Shown: positions 7,906 to 15,224 of the stretch, piece by piece
Layout of the letters: each line of letters begins with the position of its first letter
Numbering within the stretch: position 1 is the first letter of the stretch
Origin: JANQRA01 sp035550735
Lineage (GTDB): Bacteria; Actinomycetota; Acidimicrobiia; Spongiisociales; ZC4RG35
Reading direction: 5' to 3'
Length of the DNA: 64,000 nucleotides
NCBI GenBank assembly: GCA_035550735.1
Contig: DASZOM010000056.1
Span: forward strand, 62,001-126,000
The notes under the pieces: generated by a model
What the model saw: the letters and a program-made list of their open reading frames with translations, nothing else
Told to the model about the DNA's origin: nothing
The model's database searches: none
Program-made: the position numbers and the translations under genes

Positions 7906-8448
7906 ATGAGCCTGGCTCCGCGGATTCTGGCCAAGGTCGACGGCCGGCTCCGGACCGAACTTCGCAAGAACGACACCGGGTTGACGACTCGAGTTCCCAT
8001 TTCGAGGGAGCAGTGGGCGGTGTGGAAGCGGTACTGCGACATGATCGGCGTATCCGTCGGCGGTGGTGTCGCCGTCCTGATCGACCACGAGCTCGGTTCG
8101 ATCGTGGACGAGGAAGTCGAGACCCTCACCGAATCGGTCAAAGCTCGAGAATCCGCGGTAGACGCCCGAGAGAAGAAGCTGGCTGACCGAGAGGCGGCCG
8201 TGACCAAGCAGGAGCGGTTCTGCGAGTTCCAGGAACGCCAACTCGAATCGACGCGACGCCGCCTCCTTGAAAGAGAAAGGGAGTTGGACTCACGACAGGA
8301 GGCCCTCGAAGTCTTCGCATCGGCACCCCAGCCACGGATCCCGGCTAAGGCGAAACCGAGACCGGGACGCAACCAGGCTTGCTGGTGTAACTCAGGGAAG
8401 AAATACAAGAACTGCCACCTCGACTGGGATCAAACCATAGACGGTTAG
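7906..8448 (+). CDS. Coiled-coil protein with C-terminal SEC-C zinc motif
   Basis: A 180-residue protein. The N-terminal 60 residues (VPISREQWAVWKRYCDMIG) are compact and could be a small DNA- or protein-binding domain. Residues about 65-135 are a strongly charged heptad-type coiled coil, and the C-terminus has the SEC-C metal-binding pattern CWCNSGKKYKNCH after a basic PAKAKPRPGR linker. SEC-C motifs bind zinc and mediate protein contacts in SecA and in many mobile-element proteins. It lies behind a palindrome that overlaps its likely promoter and heads the series leading to the HTH gene and integrase. It could regulate the element, but that is inferred from position only. Confidence 0.72.
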   Translation: MSLAPRILAKVDGRLRTELRKNDTGLTTRVPISREQWAVWKRYCDMIGVSVGGGVAVLIDHELGSIVDEEVETLTESVKARESAVDAREKKLADREAAVTKQERFCEFQERQLESTRRRLLERERELDSRQEALEVFASAPQPRIPAKAKPRPGRNQACWCNSGKKYKNCHLDWDQTIDG

Positions 8449-8479
8449 TTAACGGTTGTATAGCAGAGAACAAGCTGAT

Positions 8480-8737
8480 ATGGTTGGCAAGGCGATGGCC
8501 GCGTCGACTCATCCTTCGCTCCCGTTCGACGAGACACCAGACCCTCCACGCCGACACGACGACCGGTTACTGTCGGTCGAAGAGCTCGCCGATTATCTCG
8601 AAGTCCCCGTGAAGACCATCTATACCTGGCGGCACCGCAATACCGGCCCCAAAGGATTCCGGGTCGGCAAACACCTCCGCTTCCGATGGCGCGACGTCCA
8701 GAACTGGGTGGCGCAGCGGATCGCCGACGAGAACTGA
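8480..8737 (+). CDS. Excisionase/AlpA-like HTH protein
   Basis: From ATG 8480 the product is 85 residues; a TTG at 8456 would add eight. Residues 30-85 form a clear HTH_17 domain: LLSVEELADYLEVPVKTIYT, WRHRNTGPKGFRVGKHLRF and WRDVQNWV. This is the family of small DNA-binding proteins encoded next to actinobacterial tyrosine integrases and annotated as excisionases. It ends one base before the integrase ATG, so the two are almost certainly cotranscribed. It is the third such protein in the element, and which one is the directionality factor is undetermined. Confidence 0.85.
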   Translation: MVGKAMAASTHPSLPFDETPDPPRRHDDRLLSVEELADYLEVPVKTIYTWRHRNTGPKGFRVGKHLRFRWRDVQNWVAQRIADEN

Positions 8738-8738
8738 C

Positions 8739-9974
8739 ATGGCCCATATCCGACGCCACCCAGTCGACGAAACCAAATGGCAGGTTCGCTACATCGACCC
8801 CGCAGGACGGGAACGATCCAAGACTTTCCCCCGCAAAGTCGACGCCGAGAAGTACCTCATCCACGTCGAAGCACAGAAACAGCGAGCTGAGTGGATCAAC
8901 CCCGAGCTGTCCTCGACTCTCTTCGAGGACTGGGCCGAGGGTTGGCTGGCCAACCGAACCCATCTCAAGCCCAAGACCTTCTCCGGGTACGAGTCACTGC
9001 TGAAGGTGCACATCGTTCCTCGGTTCGGATCCAGTCGCCTCGATCGGATCGACTCCCTAGCCATCGAGGAGTGGGTCGCTGATCTCAAGGCATCCGGACT
9101 CTCGGCTTCACGGATCCGCCAAGCACACAACGTCCTGTCCCAGATTCTCAAGACCGCCGTCCGGGCGCGCTACCTCCCAGCCAACTCGGCGGAGGGGATC
9201 GACCTTCCTCGCAAGCCACGGCGCGAGCAACTCTTCCTCACGCCTGCTGAGGTCGACCGGCTTGCTCAGCATGTCGAGGACGAATACAAGACTCTCGTCT
9301 ATGTCTTCGCCTATGGGGCGCTGAGATGGGGCGAGGCGGCAGCATTACGACGGCGACGAGTCGACGTGCTGCGAGGCAATCTCGAGGTCTCTGAGAGCCT
9401 CGCAGAGGTCGGCGGTGATCTGCACTTCGGCCCCACCAAGAACTACCGCAACCGGTTGGTGACCCTCCCCAAGTTCCTCCGAGAGATGCTCAATCATCAG
9501 CTCGTCACGTACGCAGCACCAGAGCCAAACGCCCTGCTGTTCACCGCGAGCAACGGGTCGCCGATGCGCAACTCGACCTTCAGTACCAATGTTTGGCGGC
9601 CGGCCGTTCTGGCGGCAGGACTCCCCGCGGGCCTCCGCGTGCATGATCTCCGCCACACCGCGGTGGCGATCCTGATCAGCCAGGGAGTGCACCCGGAGGC
9701 GATCAAACGGTTCCTCGGCCACTCATCGATCATGGTGACGATGGACATCTACGGCCACCTATTCCCCTCCGAGCAAGTAGCGGTGGCGCAAGCCCTCGAT
9801 GACGCGTTCGCTCAATCTCAGACGGACAAACGACGGACAAAGACGGACAAGAATCCGGAAGAGGACGAAGCCGATCCCCAAAAAGGCCAAGCGACGCTTG
9901 ACCTTTCCGAAGTGGGTCCCGTGGGAATCGAACCCACAACCTTCGGGTTAAAAGCCCGCTGCTCTGCCAATTGA
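8739..9974 (+). CDS. Tyrosine site-specific integrase
   Basis: A 411-residue phage-type recombinase. The order is an N-terminal arm-binding region (RRHPVDETKWQVRYIDPAGR), a SAM-like core-binding domain (about 65-150) and a catalytic domain. Catalytic residues are visible as Arg in GALRWGEAAAL, HDLRH, GHSS and the nucleophile Tyr in MDIYGHL. The last ~20 residues (VGPVGIEPTTFGLKARCSAN) are read antisense through the tRNA-Lys gene and across the attachment core. After excision the tail would therefore change (see findings). It follows the HTH gene by one base. It should catalyse integration into, and excision from, the tRNA-Lys site. Confidence 0.95.
   Translation: MAHIRRHPVDETKWQVRYIDPAGRERSKTFPRKVDAEKYLIHVEAQKQRAEWINPELSSTLFEDWAEGWLANRTHLKPKTFSGYESLLKVHIVPRFGSSRLDRIDSLAIEEWVADLKASGLSASRIRQAHNVLSQILKTAVRARYLPANSAEGIDLPRKPRREQLFLTPAEVDRLAQHVEDEYKTLVYVFAYGALRWGEAAALRRRRVDVLRGNLEVSESLAEVGGDLHFGPTKNYRNRLVTLPKFLREMLNHQLVTYAAPEPNALLFTASNGSPMRNSTFSTNVWRPAVLAAGLPAGLRVHDLRHTAVAILISQGVHPEAIKRFLGHSSIMVTMDIYGHLFPSEQVAVAQALDDAFAQSQTDKRRTKTDKNPEEDEADPQKGQATLDLSEVGPVGIEPTTFGLKARCSAN
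9822..9850 (+). repeat. Right-end repeats, candidate integrase arm sites
   Basis: Three direct copies of acggacaa(a) start at 9822, 9833 and 9843, about one helical turn apart. They lie 88-116 bp inside the right core and within the integrase coding sequence. The same motif occurs twice at a similar distance from the left core (3734-3755). Confidence 0.55.
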
Positions 9975-9985
9975 GCTAGGGACCC
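9913..9985 (-). tRNA. tRNA-Lys(UUU)
   Basis: The minus strand folds as a complete 73-nt cloverleaf: acceptor GGGTCCC/GGGACCC with discriminator A, D stem GCTC/GAGC, anticodon loop CTTTTAA (anticodon TTT), variable AGGTT and T stem GTGGG/CCCAC around TTCGATT. The anticodon stem has one non-Watson-Crick end pair (G27-A43). CCA is not encoded. Its 3' part was supplied by the integrated element, and the original host 3' part is the fragment at 3584-3628. A TATCCT hexamer on the minus strand (10020-10015) is a possible -10 box upstream. Confidence 0.96.
9938..9957. other. attR core (20-bp direct repeat)
   Basis: This 20-bp sequence is identical to 3609-3628. It covers the anticodon loop, one side of the anticodon stem and the variable loop of tRNA-Lys, a favoured crossover region for tyrosine integrases. 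It also encodes residues of the integrase tail in the other strand. Confidence 0.85.
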
Positions 9986-10068
9986 GGGGGGCGGCTCGGA
10001 TGAGACGCATCGAAAGGATACTCGTCGCCGTGTTCGATCCAGATGTCGAGTCGCCTGGTCGTGGTGGT

Positions 10069-10437
10069 TCAGCGACCGGTGGTGGCGGATCGAATCTCGT
10101 CCTGTTTCAGCTCGTCCAGGGTGTCCTCGGCGGCGTCCTCGATCCCCACCAGTCGGTCGTCGGCGCCCTCGAGCTTCCGAATCAGCTCGTCGAGCTTCAG
10201 CTCCATCGCCTTGGTGTCCTTGTTCTGGGTGTGCTGGAGCACGAACACCATCCAGAATGTGAGGACGGTGGTGCTGGTGTTGATGATGAGCTGCCAGGTG
10301 TCGTTGTAGCCGAAGATCGGACCGGACAACGCCCATACGACGACCAGCAGGACAGCCATCGCAAAGGCAAGCGGCCGACCGGTGGCGTGAGATACCCACG
10401 CCGCGAACCGTTCGAACATGAGGTTTTGGTTACCCAA
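10069..10437 (-). CDS. Low-affinity iron permease family small membrane protein
   Basis: A 122-residue protein resembling bacterial members of the Fet4-like 'low affinity iron permease' family, which are short and keep two transmembrane helices. FERFAAWVSHATGRPLAFAM leads into the first helix, then a GPIFGYNDTWQLIINTSTT loop, then a second helix ending MVFVLQHTQNKD, which is the family hallmark. The C-terminal ~50 residues are a charged helix. Transport activity of these short bacterial homologues is unproven, so the name reflects the family only. It is transcribed toward the tRNA-Lys gene. Confidence 0.8.
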   Translation of the reverse strand: MGNQNLMFERFAAWVSHATGRPLAFAMAVLLVVVWALSGPIFGYNDTWQLIINTSTTVLTFWMVFVLQHTQNKDTKAMELKLDELIRKLEGADDRLVGIEDAAEDTLDELKQDEIRSATTGR

Positions 10438-10469
10438 CGCGGCCGGGGATCACACCGAATCGAACGCGC

Positions 10470-11411
10470 TCAGCCGATGCAGACAACGTTGATGCGCCAT
10501 GTCGCGGAGACTCCGCCGTTGCCCCCGTTCGACTTCAGGGAGATGACCCTCCAATAGCGGGTGACGTTGCACGGCCATGCCGAGGCCGGCGGGCTCCACT
10601 GGGTCGTCCCCGCCCCCACTTCGGTGCTGGCGACCACACTGCCGAATGTGGAGCTCGTTGCAATCTGGATCAGGTAGCCCGAGGCCGGGCAAGCCGGGGG
10701 AGTGCCCCGCCAGCCCGACCACTCCAATGTGACCTGCGGGCCGGGTCCGAACACCTGGGCATTGTCGACTGGCTCTTTGAGGATCGGGTTGGGAGGTGTG
10801 CACGGAGGGGGCTGGGTGGTCGTGGTGGTGGTGCTCGTGGTGGTCGCGGCCGGTTTTGTCGTCGTGGGTGATGGAGGCCGCGTCGTGGTCGTGGCCGCGC
10901 CGGAGCCGGTTGTCGTGGTGGTGTCCTCGAGGGTGGTGGTCGACACGCCCTGAGTCGTGGTCGTAGAGCCCGGGACTGTCGTCGTCGTGAAGGTCGGACC
11001 GGATGGGTCGGCAGGCGAGGCAGGGGAGCGGACCTCGATCACGGCCCTCCCACGGATTCCGCCTTGGCCGTCGGGGCCGACGCCCTCGACCTCGAGAACG
11101 AAGATGTCTTCGCTCGGGGGGATCCAGGACCACTCCACGTCGACCAACTCCTCCCCGCTCTCGTCGGGGACTGTCGTCTCCTCCTCCTGGCCGTCGACGT
11201 AGAGGACCATCTCGCTGACCCCGGCGGGGTCGAAGGCGTGGGCGACGATGGCCACGGGCCCTGGAGCCACCACCTCTCCATGGAGAGGGTCGTCGATCCA
11301 GGCCTGAGGCTGTGAGGGGGCTGCGGCTTCGGCGCCGGTGAAAGCGAAGGCGATGACACCGGCCACCACCGCCGTCGCCACCAGGGCCGCGATCTTGATC
11401 GGAAGGCTCAA
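10470..11411 (-). CDS. Secreted protein with Ig-like and FN3-like domains and a Thr-rich linker
   Basis: A 313-residue protein. An N-terminal signal or anchor (residues 5-30, ending TGAEAAA) is followed by an Ig-like beta domain (about 35-120, with GPVAIVAHAFDPAGVSEMVL), a long Thr-rich linker (about 135-205) and a C-terminal FN3-like domain with paired cysteines (about 208-313, ending INVVC). Domain folds are judged from pattern only. Its start overlaps the stop of the 970-residue gene upstream by 4 bp, so the two form a coupled operon and probably act together at the cell surface. No enzymatic motif is seen. Confidence 0.75.
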   Translation of the reverse strand: MSLPIKIAALVATAVVAGVIAFAFTGAEAAAPSQPQAWIDDPLHGEVVAPGPVAIVAHAFDPAGVSEMVLYVDGQEEETTVPDESGEELVDVEWSWIPPSEDIFVLEVEGVGPDGQGGIRGRAVIEVRSPASPADPSGPTFTTTTVPGSTTTTQGVSTTTLEDTTTTTGSGAATTTTRPPSPTTTKPAATTTSTTTTTTQPPPCTPPNPILKEPVDNAQVFGPGPQVTLEWSGWRGTPPACPASGYLIQIATSSTFGSVVASTEVGAGTTQWSPPASAWPCNVTRYWRVISLKSNGGNGGVSATWRINVVCIG

Positions 11412-14320
11412 TCCTGCTCTCCCGGGATTAGGCGGGGAAGGGGGGCGGGGACCTTCCCGGCAACTCCGAACGGGCCATCAGCAGTGGTCTTGGGGATGCA
11501 GTCACCGAAGACCTGGACTCCGAGGAGAGATCCCTCCTCGAGCAAGAACATCCAGTCGTACCCGGGCCCTACGGCACTGAGGACATGCTGGGTCGTGCCC
11601 ACGCCGCCCGAGTTGGTCGTCTCCGACGGCGGAGGGGGCGGACGCTTGTCGGCGGGGATCACAGCTGCCGGGTTGGGCTCGCTCAACCACAGAGTCACGT
11701 GGTAGGTGTCGATGCCCGGAAGGATGGGTGGGCCGATCGGCGCAAATGCGGCCAGGTAGGGCTCCCCGACTGCGCCCCGCGGGGTGATCGTGGTCGCCAG
11801 GGCGTAGATCGGCGGGCAGACGAAGCCCTCCGGCATGAGGTTCTCGTTCCGTTTGAGGACGACATCCACCCTGATCGGCTGTTGCTGTCCACGTGGCTCG
11901 GGGATCGCCTCGATCTCGGTCGGTGGCTTCGAACACTTCACCTTGCCCTTGTCGGCCCCGTACGCCTCCCTCCAGCAGCCGACGGGCGGGTCCTGAAACA
12001 GGCCGGTATCCGGGCAGATGACTTTGTCACCCTGAGGACCACCCCAGACGCAACCGTGATTCGAGTCGGTGACCAAATTGAACCCCAGTGCGGTCCCCAT
12101 CGCCTGCGTGACCTGGTCCTCGGTCGCCTCCACCGCAAGGTCATAGGCATGATTCATCCCGGTCTCGACGAGATCGCGTGCGGTCATCGTGAGCTGCTCG
12201 CACTTGCTCGCCTGGGCGGCCACATGGCACGCCTGCTGGGCTTGCCCGACGATCTGCTCACAGGTCTGCTCCTGTCCCTCCGGCGCCATGGCGCACACGT
12301 CCTTCTCCCCCATGGCAACGGCCAACTCCCCGCAGGTCTTGCCGGTGGCCCCGCCGGCGATTGCGTCGCAGGCCGTGCCGACACCGAGTTGGTCGAGGGC
12401 GAGATCGATCGCCTGGCCCTTGGCGAGGTCGGCGACATCATCGAAGTCCGGCATGGTCGGAGGCACACCCACCGAAGCGAGGAGGGCATCGACCGCCACG
12501 GTGATGAGCGTGTCGCATGCGCCGGCGATCTCGTCCGGGCAGAGCGTGGTGGCTACCTGGGCGATCACCCACGCCTTGAGCTGGTCGTAGGCCTCTTTGG
12601 CTTTGTTGGCCAGACCCACGATGAACTCGCCCGCATCCAACGCCGCCTGCCCCAAGGCACCGAGCCCCTTGGAGACGTGACAGAACGGATCGAGCCCGCA
12701 CCCGACGCTCCCCCATTGGAAGGAGCCCTTCTCACCGGGGCAGGCGGTGAACGGGTAGAGCGCCAGCCCGTTCCCGTCGAGGGTATATGGGAGCGTCCCG
12801 GTCACCTTCATTCCTCCGTGGCCCACAGGTGTGCCGTTCTGGTAGACGTATCCGAGGTTCTTGGGAAAACGCGGGCTCTCCGAGACGATGCGGACACAGT
12901 GCTCCAGCGTGGGGTTCGGCGCAGGCGGCACCTCGACGTCGACTCCGAGGACGTCGTAGGGCGGGTCGTCGGAGGGGTCGTATGGAGCCTTGGTGATGAT
13001 GAGCCGTACCGGGTTGGACGGAGGGCCGACGATGTCTCCCTCTGCGTCGATCGGGACCGCCCATGCCCAATGGGTCCCGGGTGGATCCAGCACGGAGAGC
13101 TGTCTCACCGGGTCGCCGGCGCCGGGGAGCACGACCGATCCCGAGTCGATGAGGGTGGTCGACTGGATCGGCTGCTTGACGACGGTGGGGACGGTGTTCA
13201 TCGCCATGTCGATCGAGAAGGTCGAGTCGGCCGTCTCGACCGACGCGGTCCCGGTCTGGCGCAGGCCCTTTGGTGTGAGTGACGACGCCGGGCCGGGCTT
13301 CTCCGTTGCGACGAACCATCGGACACCGGCGTGGCTGATCGTGGAAGACCACTCGAAGTCGACGACGTCCTCGTCTGTGACGGCGAGACTCTTCATGGGG
13401 ACCGGCGTGCTGAGAAAAGACAGGTCGAGCAATGCCGACAGCTCGGTGGTGGGTAACAGCGAGCGCGCACCCGATTCCGAGAACTCTCCGACGTTTTTCA
13501 CCGAGTCCCCGATCCGGGCCCACACCTCGATGTCCTTGTCGCCCGGGGGGAGTTTTGCGAGATGAGGACCGAGATCGTAAGAGCCATCGCCCTCGAGCAG
13601 CTCTGACGGGTCGGCCGGCGCCCGCCATACCTCCCCATCCACCTCGATGTAGGCGAAGAGCCCCAGGATGTCCCCGTCGAAGTGGATGACATCACCCTCG
13701 AGGGACGCCGAGCCGTCACCGGGGGGCCCCGGCTCCGAGGAGGGCGCCCCGCTGGGGGATGGGACCAACACCTGGGTCCCTTGTGCCATCAGCGCGTTGG
13801 GGGTCGCACCGGGGTTGATGTCGAGCAGTGCCTCGACGGGGACCCCGGAGGTCTCGGCGAGGGCGGTGAGGGTCATACCGTCTGGATCCGAGATCGTGAC
13901 GAGTGTGGGGTCAGGAGCAGCAACGTCGAGCAGCACTGAGGGCGATGTGGCCACCCTCCCTGCCGAGTCGAGGACCCGGGCCACCGCCGATGCCGGACCC
14001 GGGGTGGCGGGCCGCCACTCGAGGGTAGCCGAGACCCAGGTGTCCTCTCCCTCGAGCTCCGAGGAGTCGACCAGATCGTCGCCCACCCAGACCTCGAGAC
14101 GGGTGAGTGGGTCCGGTCCGACGGCGGAGACGGCCATGGGGACGGTGTTGCCTATCGAGATCAAGCCGGGCGCCTCCAGCCCAACCTGCAGCGGCTCGGG
14201 TGCGAGCTCCGGCGCCCCACCTGGTCGCATGGCGAGCACGGCCCACACCGTGACCGCGGATAGGGCGAGGGCCCCCGCGGCCCAGATCACATAGACGGTG
14301 CGTCGTGAGAGACCTGGCAT
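11408..14320 (-). CDS. Large exported Ig-like/LysM-like surface protein, function unknown
   Basis: A 970-residue protein with one N-terminal transmembrane segment (about 8-30). It then has an Ig-like domain (about 40-135), a LysM-like segment (about 140-188, with MTLTALAETSGVPVEALLDI and GTQVLVPSPS), and further beta-rich segments with FN3 character. A cysteine-rich central region (about 480-760) includes many spaced Cys and alternating helices, and the C-terminal ~200 residues are beta-rich. The LysM-like part could bind peptidoglycan. The whole looks like a cell-wall-associated extracellular protein. I recognise no catalytic domain. It heads a two-gene operon with the Thr-rich protein downstream. 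Confidence 0.7.
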   Translation of the reverse strand: MPGLSRRTVYVIWAAGALALSAVTVWAVLAMRPGGAPELAPEPLQVGLEAPGLISIGNTVPMAVSAVGPDPLTRLEVWVGDDLVDSSELEGEDTWVSATLEWRPATPGPASAVARVLDSAGRVATSPSVLLDVAAPDPTLVTISDPDGMTLTALAETSGVPVEALLDINPGATPNALMAQGTQVLVPSPSGAPSSEPGPPGDGSASLEGDVIHFDGDILGLFAYIEVDGEVWRAPADPSELLEGDGSYDLGPHLAKLPPGDKDIEVWARIGDSVKNVGEFSESGARSLLPTTELSALLDLSFLSTPVPMKSLAVTDEDVVDFEWSSTISHAGVRWFVATEKPGPASSLTPKGLRQTGTASVETADSTFSIDMAMNTVPTVVKQPIQSTTLIDSGSVVLPGAGDPVRQLSVLDPPGTHWAWAVPIDAEGDIVGPPSNPVRLIITKAPYDPSDDPPYDVLGVDVEVPPAPNPTLEHCVRIVSESPRFPKNLGYVYQNGTPVGHGGMKVTGTLPYTLDGNGLALYPFTACPGEKGSFQWGSVGCGLDPFCHVSKGLGALGQAALDAGEFIVGLANKAKEAYDQLKAWVIAQVATTLCPDEIAGACDTLITVAVDALLASVGVPPTMPDFDDVADLAKGQAIDLALDQLGVGTACDAIAGGATGKTCGELAVAMGEKDVCAMAPEGQEQTCEQIVGQAQQACHVAAQASKCEQLTMTARDLVETGMNHAYDLAVEATEDQVTQAMGTALGFNLVTDSNHGCVWGGPQGDKVICPDTGLFQDPPVGCWREAYGADKGKVKCSKPPTEIEAIPEPRGQQQPIRVDVVLKRNENLMPEGFVCPPIYALATTITPRGAVGEPYLAAFAPIGPPILPGIDTYHVTLWLSEPNPAAVIPADKRPPPPPSETTNSGGVGTTQHVLSAVGPGYDWMFLLEEGSLLGVQVFGDCIPKTTADGPFGVAGKVPAPLPRLIPGEQD

Positions 14321-14431
14321 GTTCCTCTCGGGCCAAGCTACGAAGCGAGGTTTGTGCCGTCTTAAGGCACGTCGCGATGAGGACTCGCTGGTGAGAGACG
14401 TCCAGCTCGATGGCTCCGGGTACGAGGCTTC

Positions 14432-15187
14432 TCAGCCCCGGGCGGCCCCCAGCTCCCGGGCGAGCCCGGCTCCGATGAGACCGACGTCGCTGCTGATCGA
14501 AGAGAAGACGAAACCGTGCTCCCGTGCCCGCGCCGCGGTCGCCCCGTTCCCGACGTGGAGCCCGGGCATCACATCGTTGGCACGAGCCGCCTCCACGACC
14601 GCATCGAAGGCAGTGGCCAGCGCCGCCGCATTGGCGTGGTTGCCGTCGAACACCTCGTTGACGTCGGGTGCGGGAACACCGCCCAGTGCCAGACCGAGGT
14701 CGGAGGGGCCGATGTATAGGGCGTCCACACCCTCGACTGCCGCGATGGCCTCGATCTCGTCCACCGCACCGGCGGTCTCGACCTGGATGACGACGAACGG
14801 TGCCTCGTCGAACGGCCCGACCCGGCGGGTCTGCATGCCGTGCGAGCGACCACCCCGCGGTGCATGGCGGGTGGCCGACACGGCACGCCCGGCGTCACTT
14901 GCCGACTCGACCAGCGGGACGATGATCCCGGCAGCTCCGAGATCGAGGGCCCGCCCGATGCGCCCGACGTCGGCCGACTCCACCCGAACCAGCCCGGGAA
15001 CGCCATAGGAGGCGAGCACGGTGAACACCGAGGAGTCGAGCCGGCCCAGGTCGATGCCGTGCTGGGTGTCGAGGGTGACGAAGTCCGGACCGGCGGCGGC
15101 GGCGTAGTCGATCACCGCGGCGTTTCCGGTCACACTCCAGAACCCGAGGAGATGCTCTTTGCTGCGAAGGGTGTCAGCGCCCGACAT
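14432..15187 (-). CDS. HpcH/HpaI-family aldolase
   Basis: From ATG 15187 the protein is 251 residues. It shows the HpcH/HpaI TIM-barrel pattern: FVTLDTQHGID, LVRVESADVGRIGRALDLGA, GIIVPLVESA, VVIQVETAGAVDEIEAIAAV and YIGPSDLGLALGG. Members cleave 4-hydroxy-2-oxo-heptanedioate, 2-keto-3-deoxy sugars or similar pyruvate-aldols in a metal-dependent reaction; the substrate here is unknown. The frame stays open further upstream, but that part is the shadow of the divergent gene at 15225. The 111 bp downstream (14321-14431) hold a small GTGCC/GGCAC hairpin (14354-14370), which could be a weak terminator. Confidence 0.87.
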   Translation of the reverse strand: MSGADTLRSKEHLLGFWSVTGNAAVIDYAAAAGPDFVTLDTQHGIDLGRLDSSVFTVLASYGVPGLVRVESADVGRIGRALDLGAAGIIVPLVESASDAGRAVSATRHAPRGGRSHGMQTRRVGPFDEAPFVVIQVETAGAVDEIEAIAAVEGVDALYIGPSDLGLALGGVPAPDVNEVFDGNHANAAALATAFDAVVEAARANDVMPGLHVGNGATAARAREHGFVFSSISSDVGLIGAGLARELGAARG

Positions 15188-15224
15188 GGCAGTGCACGAT
15201 AAGCCTGGCAGGATTCCGCCTGCC

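Larger units (their letters stand above)
3609..9957. mobile_element. tRNA-Lys-integrated element (~6.3 kb)
   Basis: The segment is bounded by a perfect 20-bp direct repeat (3609-3628 and 9938-9957) lying in the anticodon to variable-loop part of a tRNA-Lys gene. The complete tRNA is at the right end and a displaced tRNA 3' fragment at the left. It encodes a tyrosine integrase adjacent to the right end, excisionase-like HTH proteins near both ends, a SEC-C protein, a lipoprotein and a secreted protease. No replication, capsid or conjugation genes are seen, so it is an integrative element of unknown transfer mode, a satellite, or a decayed remnant. Its coding sequence looks less GC-rich than the flanks. 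Confidence 0.88.

Noticed and set aside
9913..9974. Integrase C-terminus as a pure annotation artefact of reading through the tRNA
   Set aside because: The frame is continuous from the catalytic domain with no earlier stop, so the tail is genuinely encoded.
10800..10990. GT-rich tract as a simple-sequence repeat or CRISPR-like array
   Set aside because: It is the antisense of a Thr-codon linker; there are no regular spacers or conserved repeat units.
11585..13282. 565-residue plus-strand open frame
   Set aside because: Antisense to the 970-residue surface protein; composition is typical of high-GC shadow frames.
14354..14370. GTGCC/GGCAC hairpin as a firm terminator for the aldolase gene
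   Set aside because: The stem is only 5 bp with no U-tract; mentioned under the aldolase only as a possibility.
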